DNA of 64,000 bases, taken from assembly GCA_026874595.1 (NCBI GenBank), contig CM049320.1:52911070-52975069 (forward strand). Direction: 5' to 3'. Within the stretch, counting starts at the first letter, position 1. Every line of letters begins with the position of its first letter. This document shows, piece after piece, positions 23,630 to 36,616 of the stretch. The notes under the pieces were generated by a model, which had not been told where the DNA came from, did not search any database, and saw only the letters and a list, made by a program, of their open reading frames with translations. The translations under genes and the position numbers were made by a program. Source of the stretch: Sipunculus nudus (lineage: Eukaryota; Annelida; Sipuncula; Golfingiida; Sipunculidae).

Positions 23630-23989
23630 TAACGCTTATAAATAGAAGCAATCAAGCAACTCTGTTAGGAGGCATACACCTTATCGCATTTGACGTTTTA
23701 ATTCAGCGTATTATAAATTCATATACCCCATGCTAGGAAACCGTCTTATGATTTTGTTATTCATATACTTTTAATAAGATCTCTGAATTTGGCGCTCCTA
23801 TAACAATGAGGCCACGCATAAAACGTTACGACCTGATATGCAAATGTGAGGGAATTTTCATGTCTTCGAAGAGGGGTTTACAAGGGTTCATCATACGGAC
23901 TTTACAGGGCTTCAATGATAACTGCTCGCACTCAAAAACGGCTATCGGCCCATGGTTTTATTTAACACTGTTGCAGGGATACCGTATCC

Positions 23990-25900
23990 GACGTAATAAG
24001 TCCCCCGGGCGCCCTAAAAAATTAAATTTTTCCAAATATGTCTTACCCTAATAAGCGCCCCTACCACAAAACACATCTGCCAACTTCCTAAGTGCGTTAC
24101 GATGCTCTAATTTAACAATGCGGCTTGTGTATATTTCTTTGACTTCACAGCACATTCAGAACAATTAAGAAAATCCAACGATCTTATAGCGATGGTTGTG
24201 TGAAGTTTTGAAAAAAAATAACTATTCCAAGTGATACCGATTTGCAGACGAATGTATTTTGTTTTGTATGAGAGAGCTGTATGAATGACTGCATTTCGAG
24301 ATTTCTTTAGCAGGTGAAGGGGAAAAATAATGATGATGATCAATGAACTCTTAAATAAAAGTCACTGCCTAATTAGGTAGTAGAATATATAAAATGTTCA
24401 TATAAAGGTATGTAAAACGGTATTTAATTGAATGGTGGAAAAAATATAATACGGGACGTCGGTATCCCGATTATGTCAGTAATCTTGCGCAAAAACCTTT
24501 AAGAGCTGGAATCACCAATAATTGTCCTTTTTGTCATCGATTGTGCATGATATTACATGCAAATTTTTTTTTAATGAAAGCTGAAATACTGGCCCTCGGA
24601 CTCAAGCGTATTGTATTAACTTCAGTGCGTATACGCACCAAATCCGGAGTTTTGTTTAAAATTTATGCGGAACTTCGTCATAATTATATCCCGCGGAAAC
24701 ACGGTTCCGTTATAATTCATTCATTTCTTGACATAGTCCAATAATACAAGCTTGACAAGCATTGAATTTCGCGTCACCTGAGGAATGGCCGCTTCGTATT
24801 TATAATTATAACGCGCTACTGGTTGTATTGTAATCGAAGTGCCATGTGCGAGTCTCCGTGTATGTCAGTGTGCAAGCCAGCTGACAGCTTCCGCATTCAC
24901 TGGACTTTTGCACATTTTAGGAGTTATATACGGAACCATACGAAATAAATCATCCCTGTTTTAATATGCATATAACGTGCTACTGGACGGCATTAAGCCA
25001 AGTAGGCTAGTAAGTTCCCAGCATCCCCTGTGCGAGCGCTGCATACACACAAAACAACCCAGTACTTTGGGATCTTGAGCCAATGGTAAGCCCTGCACGC
25101 TGTCAGCGGCTTCGACAATTATATCACTGCATACATGTTTCAAATTAATTACCAATTTTTTTTTTGCAATAAATACATTAAAACATATATTTTTAGGACA
25201 GGGAATTCCGTTTCGGTCTGATTCAGTTAAAATCACTGAGTTAATGTGGCAAGGTCAAACCTCTTACCAATAATTTAACTATGTGCACATGTAAATCTGA
25301 TGTATAAACGATTAATTCAAACAAAAACAAAGCAATGTAATGTTTTTTATTGAGTGTATAATACCACCATACGGACAAGATAACCGATATCCACGGCGTC
25401 CATTTCGACCGACGTAATAATGCTGATTTCCGTAAATTATCCTTGGTGGCCCTGAGGACGCTGAAAAACTTGTACCCGTATGTAAGACAGCCGCCCTTCT
25501 TTGCCAAATATTTTTAGGATAAAATTTATTGTCCTCTACACGAGCAAATACGGTAAGAATATATATTTCATGGCATAATACATCCACATACCTGAATTCA
25601 GGTCACCGGATCAGCATGGCCACCTGCAGGATCGGCCTTCACGGACACAGTCAGTCATGTTATCTATGACACACTTGACCACTGATAATAATATTAGATG
25701 ATAAAGCCTAACGGAGATAGAATCAAAACTGGCGCTAACTTATTTTAAGCTTGGCGGGGAGTAAGAAAGCATTACACGTTGCCCCATGTTATATTGGCTA
25801 GGGAGAAAAGTGAGGTTAGGATGGCTCATCCCTTAGTTTTCTTTAAGTGAAAGGGGGGCGCTTATTACGGGGAGGGTGCGCTTATTATGTCGTTACGGTA
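23990..25900. mobile_element. Non-autonomous DNA transposon, copy B
   Basis: Same element and orientation as 16948-18804. The left end reads taccgtatccgacgtaataa and the right end, reverse-complemented, reads taccgtaacgacataataag. Both ends are flanked by TA, which fits a TA target-site duplication. Inner anchors shared with copy A include aacatctgccaactt, gcggcttgtgta, gcgctactggttgt, cagtgtgcaa, ggccctgaggacgctga and gagaaaagtgaggttaggatg. No transposase frame is found. It interrupts the unit I / unit II type sequence right after ttttatttaacac, which at 30109-30121 runs on without the insertion. Confidence 0.85.
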
Positions 25901-26899
25901 AATGGAACCTAGACGAATGTAGTTGGGATTACCGCTGGTTCCTCCTCATAATAGCTGGAGCACGCTGGTTATGCTTTGTTCGTTGAATGGAGAAGTACCC
26001 CTTGCAAAATTCTTAGAAAAAAATAATAGGTATAGTCCTAAAAATATCTGCTTAGTAAAATTGAAATGTGACCATCCCTTTATTGAGATCCATAAGCTCT
26101 ATTTAAGCAAGTTCGTCAAAGGCACTTTCAGTAACACTGTCAGTCATGTAAATCCTGTTCAAAAGCTTCATATTAGTTTCTATGTACTGGTTACAGCTTT
26201 ATAAAATGTTACATGATGGTTGGTCATTCAGACATCAAAGGTAAGCTATTTAGATCTATCCAATTAACTCATGGGCTGGGGTCCTCTGAAAACTCGGGCA
26301 CTGTTGGTTGCTCTCTCGCCTTATGTAGAGAGGCAATTCTGAATTCGTAGGTTGTTAAATTTCTCCAACCCTTAATTTGCTTAATTTTTTCTTGTTATTT
26401 GATTTTCAACTCAACCCGTTCACTATGCCTCTGCGACAATGTCGCATAAATTTATATATAAATTTTAACCATAGCATCAGCCTTTCGAAAAGTTGCTGGC
26501 CTTTTTGAGTGAACCAAGTAGAATAAAAACAAGTGCATTAGTGCTACACTGCGCATGTTAAGGTCATGGCATCATTTTATAACTGTACCTAATTTTGACA
26601 AAAAAAGGGTGCTCTCCTATGAAATAAGATAATATATCATTAATTGCCAATTAGGAATTTGGGTGTCAAACAACTGACATGTGGTATAATAATAGTAATT
26701 ATAATAATAATTATAGTTAATATTATTATAATAATAATACTTTATTAAAAAGCTTATGATTTACGACTAGAAAACGAATTTTAATACATAACTTATACTT
26801 ATTGAACAAAAGCATTCCGCTGAGCATAAATGAGTCCTTGAAGTGATATGTTTTGCACATGAAGGATTTTCGTCTTCCAGAATTTTACCTTCTGATTGA
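25901..26899. other. Non-coding spacer
   Basis: Short frames only. An (ATA)n-like stretch at 26688-26742 forms an AT-rich hairpin-prone region. No relation to other parts of the window was seen. Confidence 0.5.
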
Positions 26900-29683
26900 T
26901 CCACACAACGGATGCTTGCTTCTCATCAAAGTTTTAAACTTCCTCAATACCATTTGTCAAGATCGAATGTCCATTTAGGGGAAACTGTGAATTGTCCGCC
27001 AAAAACAGTTTTACCCAATATGATAGGACACAGTACGCCGCCCTACACAATGGGGTACACTCAAGGACACACTATAACGTAAATGACAGCAAAGTTCCTT
27101 GCTAGAACCTCCGTCATCATATTTACATAATCTGACAGCATGCCCCAGTCTTTCATTTCAAGACTTTGCGAACAACATCCCGGCCCTAATCATAGGAGCA
27201 TTTTCTGTTATTATATTTGGACAAAAGACCTGTGTGAAAGAATTTCCGTGCTGCTTTTCTATCACACCAAACATAATGCATGTTCGAATGCCCATTTGGG
27301 GAAATATGATTAAATTACGCTCCTGAAAACGGCAATCTAAAAAAAGACACAGTACGCCGTCCTTCACAAAGCCACATATTCATCATGTCAGCACACTGGT
27401 AAAGTACAGTTCGCTGGCATTTAGATGGGACCACGTGATTGTATACCATGGTAAACAGGAATAAGCTACACTTCGATATCTCTGATGGCAAATGACAAAG
27501 TGAACCTTGTTGCACACACAATGGTAAAGTATCATCTATAAAATTAAGTTAGAGTTTATAACTAAAATCAATTAAAATGGCAGTAAATCTTAATTTAACA
27601 TTTCCAAATACTGTTATACAAAAATTTCCTATTTTCTATAGAATTATCATTATAAACAAAGCTGACCTATGACCTATGCCAATATGAAACTTGTTGAAAT
27701 TCAAACACACAATGATAAAGAATCATCTATAAAATTTCGATTCAGATTATCACTAAAAATCAATAAAAATGACAGTAAAGGCTTAAACTTGACATTTACA
27801 AATACATTTTCCCTTTTTTTAATAGAATTATCATAAAAACAAACATGAGCTTCGTCACCCCGGTTACCTTGTTAGCTTTGTGAATTTCGGATTTATTTCC
27901 TTGGCGATAATGACAAGCGCATTTAAATTTTGCGACAACTCCCCAACTTTTATAGCTTTACCCTAAAGTCTTTATATACTAACATTATAGACAGAATGAA
28001 ACTGTAGCTCATGTTAAAATAATATCATTACAGCATGCCCTAAATTACAAAATTTTGTTAAGAGTATACAATAATTTACAATATGTCAATATGTCACGCC
28101 GTCATGTGTACATAATCTGACAGCATGCGCCAGAAAGGTCACAACACGCCGTCCGATATAATGCAAGAGTTTCATCGTGCTGTTGAAATATATTTCATTT
28201 GCACTGGGATAGAACAATGTAATTGCATGACCTGGTAATCATGGATCAGCTAGACTTCAGTAGTTCAACTGGGAAATGACAAAATAAACTTTCTTGAAAC
28301 AAAATTACACAATAATCCAGTTATGTGAAATTGGACACGTTTACTTCAGAATTCATATTTCGGTCATTGTGTTGGCCTTTTATCTTAATTGTAAACAGGA
28401 AACAGATACCCATACATGTTTGCTAAAACAACATAATAAAAGGAGCAACCTGTTATGCACACAGCATATACGCATATAGTCTGAGAGATTGTAGCCTAGT
28501 TTTCCTGGCCTTTCCTGTCCTCACTTTCTAACCTTACATGCTTCGAACCCTTCCAGTGCTCCTTTCCCTATGGTTAGGTATTAAGGCATTTTTCAAACAT
28601 TATATTCCAAATATATAACATGCTTTCAATCCTATCAACATTTGTTGAGTAAAATCTGTTGGTTCCTATTGACATTTTTTGTCCACAATGTAGCTTTTGC
28701 TGTAAAATGCAGTTAAATTGAACAAGGGCATTTACTGAAGTATTTCATCATTATTATATAACAAAAGGAAAAAAAAAATGGAGTTATTCAGTACTTTGAA
28801 CATATCGGTCTGACATCCCACTTAAATTTATTTTTATTCCTTGCTGACATAGGCTGACATCATCGCTCGACTCTGGTCTAGGTCAATAAGCGGTAAGAGT
28901 GAACACTTTAACACAGTTCAAATAGATAATAGGCCGTAAATCGCATGTGTTCATGACAAATTACGACACGCCTATTTACCAGTACCACTTGAGAATGACA
29001 AAATATAGATAATGATACTTTGGCGGCTAGAGTGTCTGTTTGATTTACGGGTAAGCAAATCTGTTGTTCTACATTTTGTGCCAGAAATCATGTATTTTTG
29101 TGGCATTAGTGGTTAAGTGAATGATTAAGAAAATTCGTTGACCATGACTGGATGTTTTCATATATCACATCAATTTATTGGCACATTTTATCCGTAAATT
29201 GATATTCCATCAATAGGAAAACAGCTAAAATAGCATAAAAATGACTTTGCCTAGATGGGGATTTTATCGACTGTAATATGGAAAGATATATAAATAGTTA
29301 ATACCTTTTATATATATATATATATATAATATATATATATAGTTTAAATAACTCTTATAGGTAACATACTTTTTTTTCAGATAAATATGTTCATCTACAA
29401 ATTCCTTTTTCAAATATGCACATAGTGCACCGGGTTAATATGTCTAGTTAATATGTTAATATTTCTATCGGATATACCTACTTTGATAAGACCTCTATAT
29501 AGAACTTATAGCTACCACAGTTTGTAAGCAAAGGTTAGCATATACTTCTTAACCGTTGTAACCTTATTAATGAAGTGTTGTCAATAGGTCACATAATACA
29601 ATATTAAAATATCTTTACCATAACATATAAAATGTACATTAACTTAAGTAACGGATAAAGGTAAAATAATTATATACACACAT

Positions 29684-29755
<72 letters not shown>

Positions 29756-30130
29756 TTTTACAATTTTGAATTGGAGAGTAAAGCATATTTCATTGCTAAA
29801 CCAAGACACCTTATTTGTTGGCATACATCTTTCCACCGCAGTATTTTGCAGCTTGCTGTACATTCATGTGCCCTTTTCTAGGAAACCGTCTTCGGATTTT
29901 TTTTATTTTTTATACTCTGAATTTGGCGTTCCCATAGCAAAGATAGCATTCACATAAGTGTCACAGCCTGATACGCAATTGTAAGGAATCTTCGAAGAAT
30001 TCTGTGACGCCTTAATTGGCAAATATCAGGGATTCACCATATAGACTTTACATGGCTTTAGTGATATGATATGACACTCAGTTACGGCTATCGGCCTATG
30101 GACTCACGTTTTATTTAACACGTAGTGGCA
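26900..30130. repeat. Ancient tandem unit II (internally deleted)
   Basis: 27000-28790 resembles the early part of units I and III. The motif tctgacagcatgc followed by a cgccgtcc...cac segment occurs near 27130-27380 and again near 28110-28160, so this part is itself doubled. From 28830 it jumps directly to sequence matching 22620-23960 (gctgacatcatcgctc, ttcaaatagataat, atcgcatgtgttcatga, ggctatcggcc). The middle part present in unit I (about 19000-22500) is absent. No coding frames. Confidence 0.65.
29678..29752. repeat. (CA)n(TA)n compound microsatellite
   Basis: About 18 bp of CA-rich followed by over 50 bp of pure TA. Confidence 0.95.
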
Positions 30131-31639
30131 AACGTAAATACTAAAGCCCTGGCTTAAGCCCAGTGCGCTATCCTTCAATAGTAGGATCTAGTCGGGGAAC
30201 AGTAGAACTCAAACGTAAATAACAGCAAAATACTCTGACCGAAAATCCCCGTAGACATTCATACATGATCTGACAGCATGCCTCAAGTCAGTCATTCAAA
30301 CACATTGTCAACAACATATCGACTCGTATTATGAGAACCCAAACCGCTTTTTAATTTGGAAAATAATAACCAAAACAAATTCAAACACAGAATGATAAAG
30401 TATCACCTATAAAATTTCGATTGAGATTATCACTAAAAATAAATAAAAATGGCAGTAACTCTTAAATTTTACATTAAAATACTGTTATACCTGAATTTCC
30501 CTTTTTCGGTAAAATTATTATTAGAAACAACAATAGCTTCGTGACCCCTGGTTGCCTTGTTAGCTTCGTCAAGTTAATAAGAGTAATTTCCATGGTGCAG
30601 TTTTTATGTTGTATGTTCCCATAATTAACGTTCGCTATACGTCATTTGATATTTTTTCACAGAAATGGTTTACCATTTATGATCTAATCTGACCATAAAA
30701 TGTAAAATTAAATATTACGAACTAACAATATGTTAACATATAAATCAATAGAAAATTGGTCACCCTCTTGAATAAGATGCTATTTTCCTGATGAAAGGGG
30801 TTAATTTGGAGCTGTCAAGGCACACAACACCGTGCAAAAAAGGAAACCTACCCTCTTTGTTTGGAATATAATGATATCTGTATCAAAATACTTAATAATA
30901 TCTCTTGCTCACTCAAATAGCCGTTATCTCCCTGATACCTGTGAACAAACACCAAGGGTGTAACCAGCAGCTGATGGGTAGTGAATGTCAAATAATAAAA
31001 TGAAATTATTTAACAAGAATCCCTGCCAATCCCGTAAAGACTAACAGATGGGTCTTAGGACAACAATTACAGAATTCTCATTTTTCCAACCACTATATAA
31101 GATGTAAAATGACATTCAAAGGATAGGATCACTTTACAGATTATAATAATAAATAGCCCCTTTTCAGTCATTCTGTCTTGTTCTTTGGGACGTGCAAGTA
31201 TTACCCCCAATTTGATCCACTCTGTCTTGCTTAGAGTCCAATGTAATAACAGCTGCAGATAATGACTTAATCAGAGTGAGTATTGTTATTTATATATGGG
31301 TGAATGTCCACAGAGACCGGAGGCTGAGGGTGTTTTCCAGCTTTCCGCCTCCACTAAATTTTCACTAACTACATCACAGCGCCTCCCGTTTGCTTTCACG
31401 GGTTTAGAGTGAAACATTCTTTTACACCTATTTAGGTTAACAAGCTCAAGCTCTTTATAAACGCTCTCAGTAGTGTTTTGATGAATAACCAACTGATAAG
31501 AGTTTAGGCTTGAGCTCTACAAGCAATACAAAACTATCACGGTAGATCACAACACCTGCAAGCGTGTGCAGTGGGGTCACTGAATATTCATTTCATCACG
31601 TGATGTAAGGGAATTTTCCTGACTGTTCCACAGTAAGCG
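30131..31639. other. Spacer between units II and III
   Basis: 30200-30560 again carries the tctgacagcatgc type motif and a segment like 27700-27870 (acacagaatgataaagtatc and aatttcgatt), so it is another partial copy of the array. 31150-31640 is less AT-rich and unique in the window. It has a 68-residue minus-strand frame at 31286-31492 with no recognisable domain, and a perfect palindrome catcacgtgatg at about 31594-31605 that contains an E-box. No gene can be supported. Confidence 0.45.
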
Positions 31640-33781
31640 CATTTCTAGAATGAAAGAGGACCTTCCAGACATCGTCAGTTTACAGGCAACTAAAACCTAA
31701 GAAAAGAGAAAGGGTAAGTATACATAATGCAAGTTTTTTTTCACGTAAATGTGTTGAAGCCTTATTTGAAATATCCAAATAACATTTCTTTCTTTGGAAA
31801 CAGGTAACAAAAACCATATTATTTGAACTGCTAGAAGTGCACCAAGTATAGCTTGAGCTTGTCACATTTTACAAGCTATATTGAGCTGAAACAGCTTAAA
31901 TATCGTAATAGAATTACCGTTGCACAAAATATTTAATATATGCCATTCCTATCATGTCCAGAAGTTGAACTAAACCCAGCATGCCCCAATCTGAATCATC
32001 TTAACATTTATAAGACAAGAGCCGTGTAATTGTGCTCGCTACGCTGGAGCGGATTTGATCTCTTTTATTCGTTTCTGTTACCATCGAACTTATTTTAATG
32101 CCTGGTTTTTTTGTCTGCATTGTGATTTCTGCGCTGTTAGACACATTCCATTGACGGTATATGATTATTTTGAAAATTTCTGGGCTGCACCAGAACAATT
32201 GCTTTCATTTTGTAAACGACCCTACATTCCGTTAACTATTGGTCACTTTCCCTGAACTTTCCCTACTATCAGTTCCTTGGTGATAATGACATGCGGATTT
32301 AAAGTTTGTGAAAAATCCCGAGGTCTTATAGCTTTAACCAAAGTTATTTTATTACGTGTATTAGAGACAGAATGCAACCATAGCCCATTATGACAGCATA
32401 TTCTCAGAGCAAGCCCAAAAAAACATTACCATAAAAATCCCCTCTAAAGCTCTAAGCTCATTGTGGTAATACATCCTCACAGGACATCAAAGAGGTAGTC
32501 TTGGCAGCTCAAAATCCCTGTAAACGCGCACATTCTATGAAAATAATACATTCGTATCCAATTCATGTACAAACGTACTCTCACAATTAGCAATTAGAAC
32601 ACCAGCGGACTTATTCTGCGGTTCCTTGGGTTTTCGCAATGACTATTCGAGAGAACATTATTATCAAACGTCATGGCCTTACAGTCTAACAGTAGAGTAC
32701 ATGGTTTGTTTCAACAGAAATTATGCGGTGACTCCGCCGAATCATATTAACACTGTTCATCTTACATTTAGAAGGAATCTTTGCTGTGGAAAAAAGTTAC
32801 TTTTCAAGCATAAAATTATTGTAGACGACTGCCTGGTTTGTGATCTTTGCACTATAATGTTAACTTCTATGTTAACCATAATACATTCGTTCGGGCAAGT
32901 ATCATGACGTATTGATGTATTTGTTGTTGTTGAATGCTAGCTTTTTGGAAATGGACCTCGTTTTTAACTACTGCTGTACAATCAATGGCAGAAAATAACT
33001 TAAAAGAAAACAACAGCAAAATATGTGACGGGTACCATTGCAACCATGCTTACACTATTTCACAGCATGCCCAGTCATTTTAAGACGTAGCGAATAACAT
33101 ACCTTTTCATACCATTAGAGTGTACCCTGTTATAAACCTTTGTGAAAAAATGCTGATTTCCTATCAAAGGAAGCATATTGCTAGTTTAAATGTAAATTAT
33201 GGGGGAAAATATGATTAAATTCCCACCTACAAAAGGTATTCGTAGGAAGGACACAATACGCCGTCTTTCACAATGCCATACATATATCATGTCACACGCT
33301 GTTGAAATATTTGCCTGGAGATTGCATGCCCAGGTAATCATGGATCAGCTTCATTTGGATAGTTCTGATGGTAAATAGCATAATAAACCTTGTTGAAACT
33401 AAAGCATACAGTGTCCCACAAAAGTAAAATTTGAGATGATTTCTTCAGTTTAACCCAAGAGTTTTCATTTTGGCCATTGTTTTAGCTATTTTGTGTTGGT
33501 AAGCGCGCCTTTTATTTTAAATATAAAACATCAAGCACATCCCCCTGATACCCATATGTGGCTGTTATAACAACAATAAAAAAACTACCTGATATAAACA
33601 CAACGTTTCTACATAGTCTTAAAGTCTGCAATCTAGCTGTTTGTTTTTTTAAATAAAAAATAGTGAGAGTCTTTCCTCCCCTAACAGTTAAGGCAATGAG
33701 TTAAATATTCCAAACGCATACTTCCTGCCGTTACAACACTCCTTCCTGTCCTAACTATTAGTGTAATAAAGTCACACTTCC

Positions 33782-34036
33782 GTAACCGAAATTCATCGGT
33801 TCAATTCACATCGACAGTAAACCGAATTTTCTGTGTATTCTAGTTTCATCTATATATACAATGAACCAGCATGGCTATTCATACATATCTCTATTTAATA
33901 TATGCTGAACACTATATAAGACCACTAAATCTCCCTTCTGCATGCAAAGTCGCTCTGCTGACACAAGTAATGCATAGTACTCTGACGTCACTACCGTGAC
34001 GTCACTTCTCCGGTTTCTATAAAATTATGCAAATAC
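33782..34036 (+). mobile_element. SINE-like repeat, copy A (head truncated)
   Basis: It begins inside a B-box-like ggttcaattc and shares with copy B ttctgtg(t/c)attctagtttcat, ccagcatggct(a/-)tcatac and agaccacta. Its distal part holds two exact tgacgtca motifs (33983-33990 and 33997-34004), a tataaaat at 34018-34025 and an exact octamer atgcaaat at 34027-34034. Copy B keeps only degenerate forms of this block. Confidence 0.6.
33983..34034 (+). promoter_or_regulatory. Two CRE motifs, TATA-like box and octamer motif
   Basis: Two palindromic cAMP-response elements (tgacgtca) lie 14 bp apart. A TATA-like box and an octamer (atgcaaat) follow within 30 bp. These are the consensus sites of CREB/ATF, TBP and POU factors (established). 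There is no gene downstream that I can see; a tRNA-like SINE head follows at about 34050. Whether the cluster is used is unknown. Confidence 0.35.
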
Positions 34037-34049
34037 ACAGAGGGGCTGG

Positions 34050-34318
34050 GGATCTGTCGTAACTTATGGTTAAAGCAGCCGCCCGGAAATCGTAAGATCA
34101 TTGGTTCGATTTCCATCGCCAGTGAACCGACTTTTCTGTGCATTCTAGTTTCATATCTGTATATAACGATCCAGCATGGCTACTCATACATCTTTCTGTT
34201 TGAACCGGCAGTCAAAAATTGATTTAAACAGAATGTTATAGTAAAGACCACTAATTTCCAGTGCAATCTACAGGTACTGCAATGGACAGTACGTCATTTC
34301 ATTCAGATTGCAAATAAA
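34050..34318 (+). mobile_element. SINE-like repeat, copy B (tRNA-like head present)
   Basis: The head reads gtaacttatggttaaagc, then a spacer, then the B-box-like ggttcgatttcc at 34103-34114. The body matches copy A. It ends near attgcaaataaac at 34305-34318, the counterpart of copy A's attatgcaaatac. The two copies lie head to tail within unit III and are absent from unit I. Confidence 0.6.
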
Positions 34319-36558
34319 CAAAAAAAGTCATATGTATCTTACAAAATATTTCTTATTTCATAAATCATTCCCGATATTAATATTATTATATATATTAAAG
34401 TTACTTCATTTTACTTTATTAGAATGTTACCCATGGTAGAGAATACCATTGTATCTGAAGTCTTCACACTTGCCCTTGAAGTTATTATCAAAACTCTTAA
34501 TTATGTGTCCTAAGTATGTGTGCTAACAAACGGCTCTTTGCAAGTACTGAACTATTAATCTTAGTCTTCGGTTGATACGATAAAATGTACAAAGGTTACA
34601 CAAATCATTTTGGATGGCCGCTAACGCACAGTAAATGTACTGTTATCGGTTTCCCATTGTTTGTGGCAGGTGGTTATGTGTGGGGTTCCGTATACAGTAA
34701 CCTGAAATAATTTAATAAAATATAATATAAAGGGAATAAATGATGTGAACATGTAACCTGTAGTAATGAAAATGAATATACAATAATAAATATATATCAT
34801 TGTAGAATACAATAATGGGTAAACTGAGTATGTGTAAAAAATAACACAATGTAATCTAATTAATGGTAAAACAAAGTAAAACAAGGAATAACACCGTTAA
34901 CTAAAGTATAACAAATTATAAAATTTAACGGTCAAATATTAAAGTGATATTACAGATAATAATAATAATGATATTGATAACAATAATAATAATGATAATA
35001 ATAATAATAATAATAATAAACTGACAGAAATAATACAGGAAAGAAAAAACAGTTTGAAGGATAATTTAAATGAACACCAGTGGTTGGCATGGGCTATTAT
35101 AATAGAGGGATAAATGCTTAAACTGTAACATGCAACTTTCTTCTTGATTGGGCCATTGTATTTATTCTTGAATTAAATTCCCCAATTTTTCTTAATCCCG
35201 TTTCACGTGAGATTACCCTTTAGTATGCTTTCCCTCATATATTTCGCATAGTGTACCATGTGTGGCCATTGGAGTGTTTTTGATTATACTTAATAGTGTC
35301 TACGCCAATTTATTTTCATGCTTAACCTTTGACCAGTTTCGCCAACGATATGGGTTTTGCACATAAACTACGTATAATTATGTTCCTTTGCTGGTACACG
35401 TAAATCGTCCATTTATAGATTTTACCGTTTATTCGGACAATATTTTCTTTTATAATTCATGGAAACATAAAACAGTGTGGTATTTTGTATATTAACTTTC
35501 TTACATAAATATCCGTCAGATTGATTTTGTACTTACCAATTGGTTTCGCAGATTAATGGATTGTTTATCAACAAATATGGTCTTTTTTACTGGCAAGTTG
35601 TTAGAAAGGTAAGGGTATGATGTTACAACATATTTAAACTCCTATGCAACTTTCCTTAGATACAAAGAGGATGGTAATGCATACGAATTCTACAAGCATT
35701 TCACTTTAATATAATTTGAGGTATGTTACAGTACAATTTTTTGGTGATGCAAAATATACCAAAAACATTGCCATGAAACGAAGTAAAGAGAACGCACATC
35801 GACACACGATTTTGATATTACAGAACTATAGTTTCCCTAGGCTGGATCCAATTACCCTGTATTTGATGTATTTGATAGAAGAGAATATCCTTGCACACAC
35901 TACTAAACACAAGGCAAAGTGTAAGAATTCGTAGCTCAGTCGGAAAAATAATAGACTGGTGTCTCGGACCTGTCAAGGGTGTGATAGGGATAATCAGAAA
36001 ACTGATAAGTATTCCACTGTTAGTTTAGAGCATTAACAGGAAACTTAATGTCTCACAAAATAGAGTCTATAATAAAAATCTAGATGTTGCCTGGACATTT
36101 TTGAAGCATGGATCTCATGAAATTAAATGTTTTTAAACTGTACTAGTTTTCACGAAACCTTTTCACGAAACGTTTGACAAAATATTTCTATTAACTAAAT
36201 AGGACACTTAAGAATAAACAATATTTAATTTTAACTACCATCGACAGTGCCTAAGTTGCCACATAAGCATAAAAAAGCCATATGTACATGGATTCAAACT
36301 TCGATGCCCATGTTAACGGACAATGTATTTTGAGATTGTAGTAGCATGACAAGTGATACTCTTTTATTTCATTTACATGTCATGGAGGATTATTCATAAC
36401 TTTCAGTCTATTTGGCAGACCTTTAACCAACGCCATGGGCTTTCAAAAAGGCTCAACCAATCAGTCAAAGTGCACCGCAGATTTAATACAATGTGAACAG
36501 TATTATTTCTAAAAGTGAACCTAGCTGCTGACATTTAAGATTAATTTCAGACGGATTT

Positions 36559-36562
<4 letters not shown>

Positions 36563-36615
<53 letters not shown>

Positions 36616-36616
36616 T
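36563..36616. repeat. (AT)n(AC)n microsatellite
   Basis: About 42 bp of AT followed by six AC. Confidence 0.95.

Larger units (their letters stand above)
14400..23960. repeat. Ancient tandem unit I
   Basis: This block and 31640-38080 are collinear across several kilobases at low identity. Anchors: a segment with gaacttgaag / caggttacgggcaact at 14440 versus 31655; catagcacattctgacagcat at 15131 versus 32380; an exact 17-bp match taatcttagtcttcggt at 19304 versus 34556; an exact 22-bp match at 20381-20402 versus 35312-35333; aatatttctattaact at 21725 versus 36183. Its last 1.3 kb (22600-23960) also matches 28830-30130. No reading frame runs through it. It is interrupted by the DNA transposon at 16948-18804 and the SINE at 20754-20996. 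I do not recognise the unit. Confidence 0.75.

Noticed and set aside
18252-25587. Minus-strand frames inside the two TIR elements as a possible transposase
   Set aside because: The frames (81 and 91 residues) are short, differ between copies by frameshifts and show no catalytic motif.
29639-29863. 74-residue minus-strand frame
   Set aside because: About half of it is an IYIYIY run translated from a TA microsatellite.
31286-31492. 68-residue minus-strand frame in a less AT-rich spacer
   Set aside because: No domain, no splice or promoter support beyond a generic AT box.
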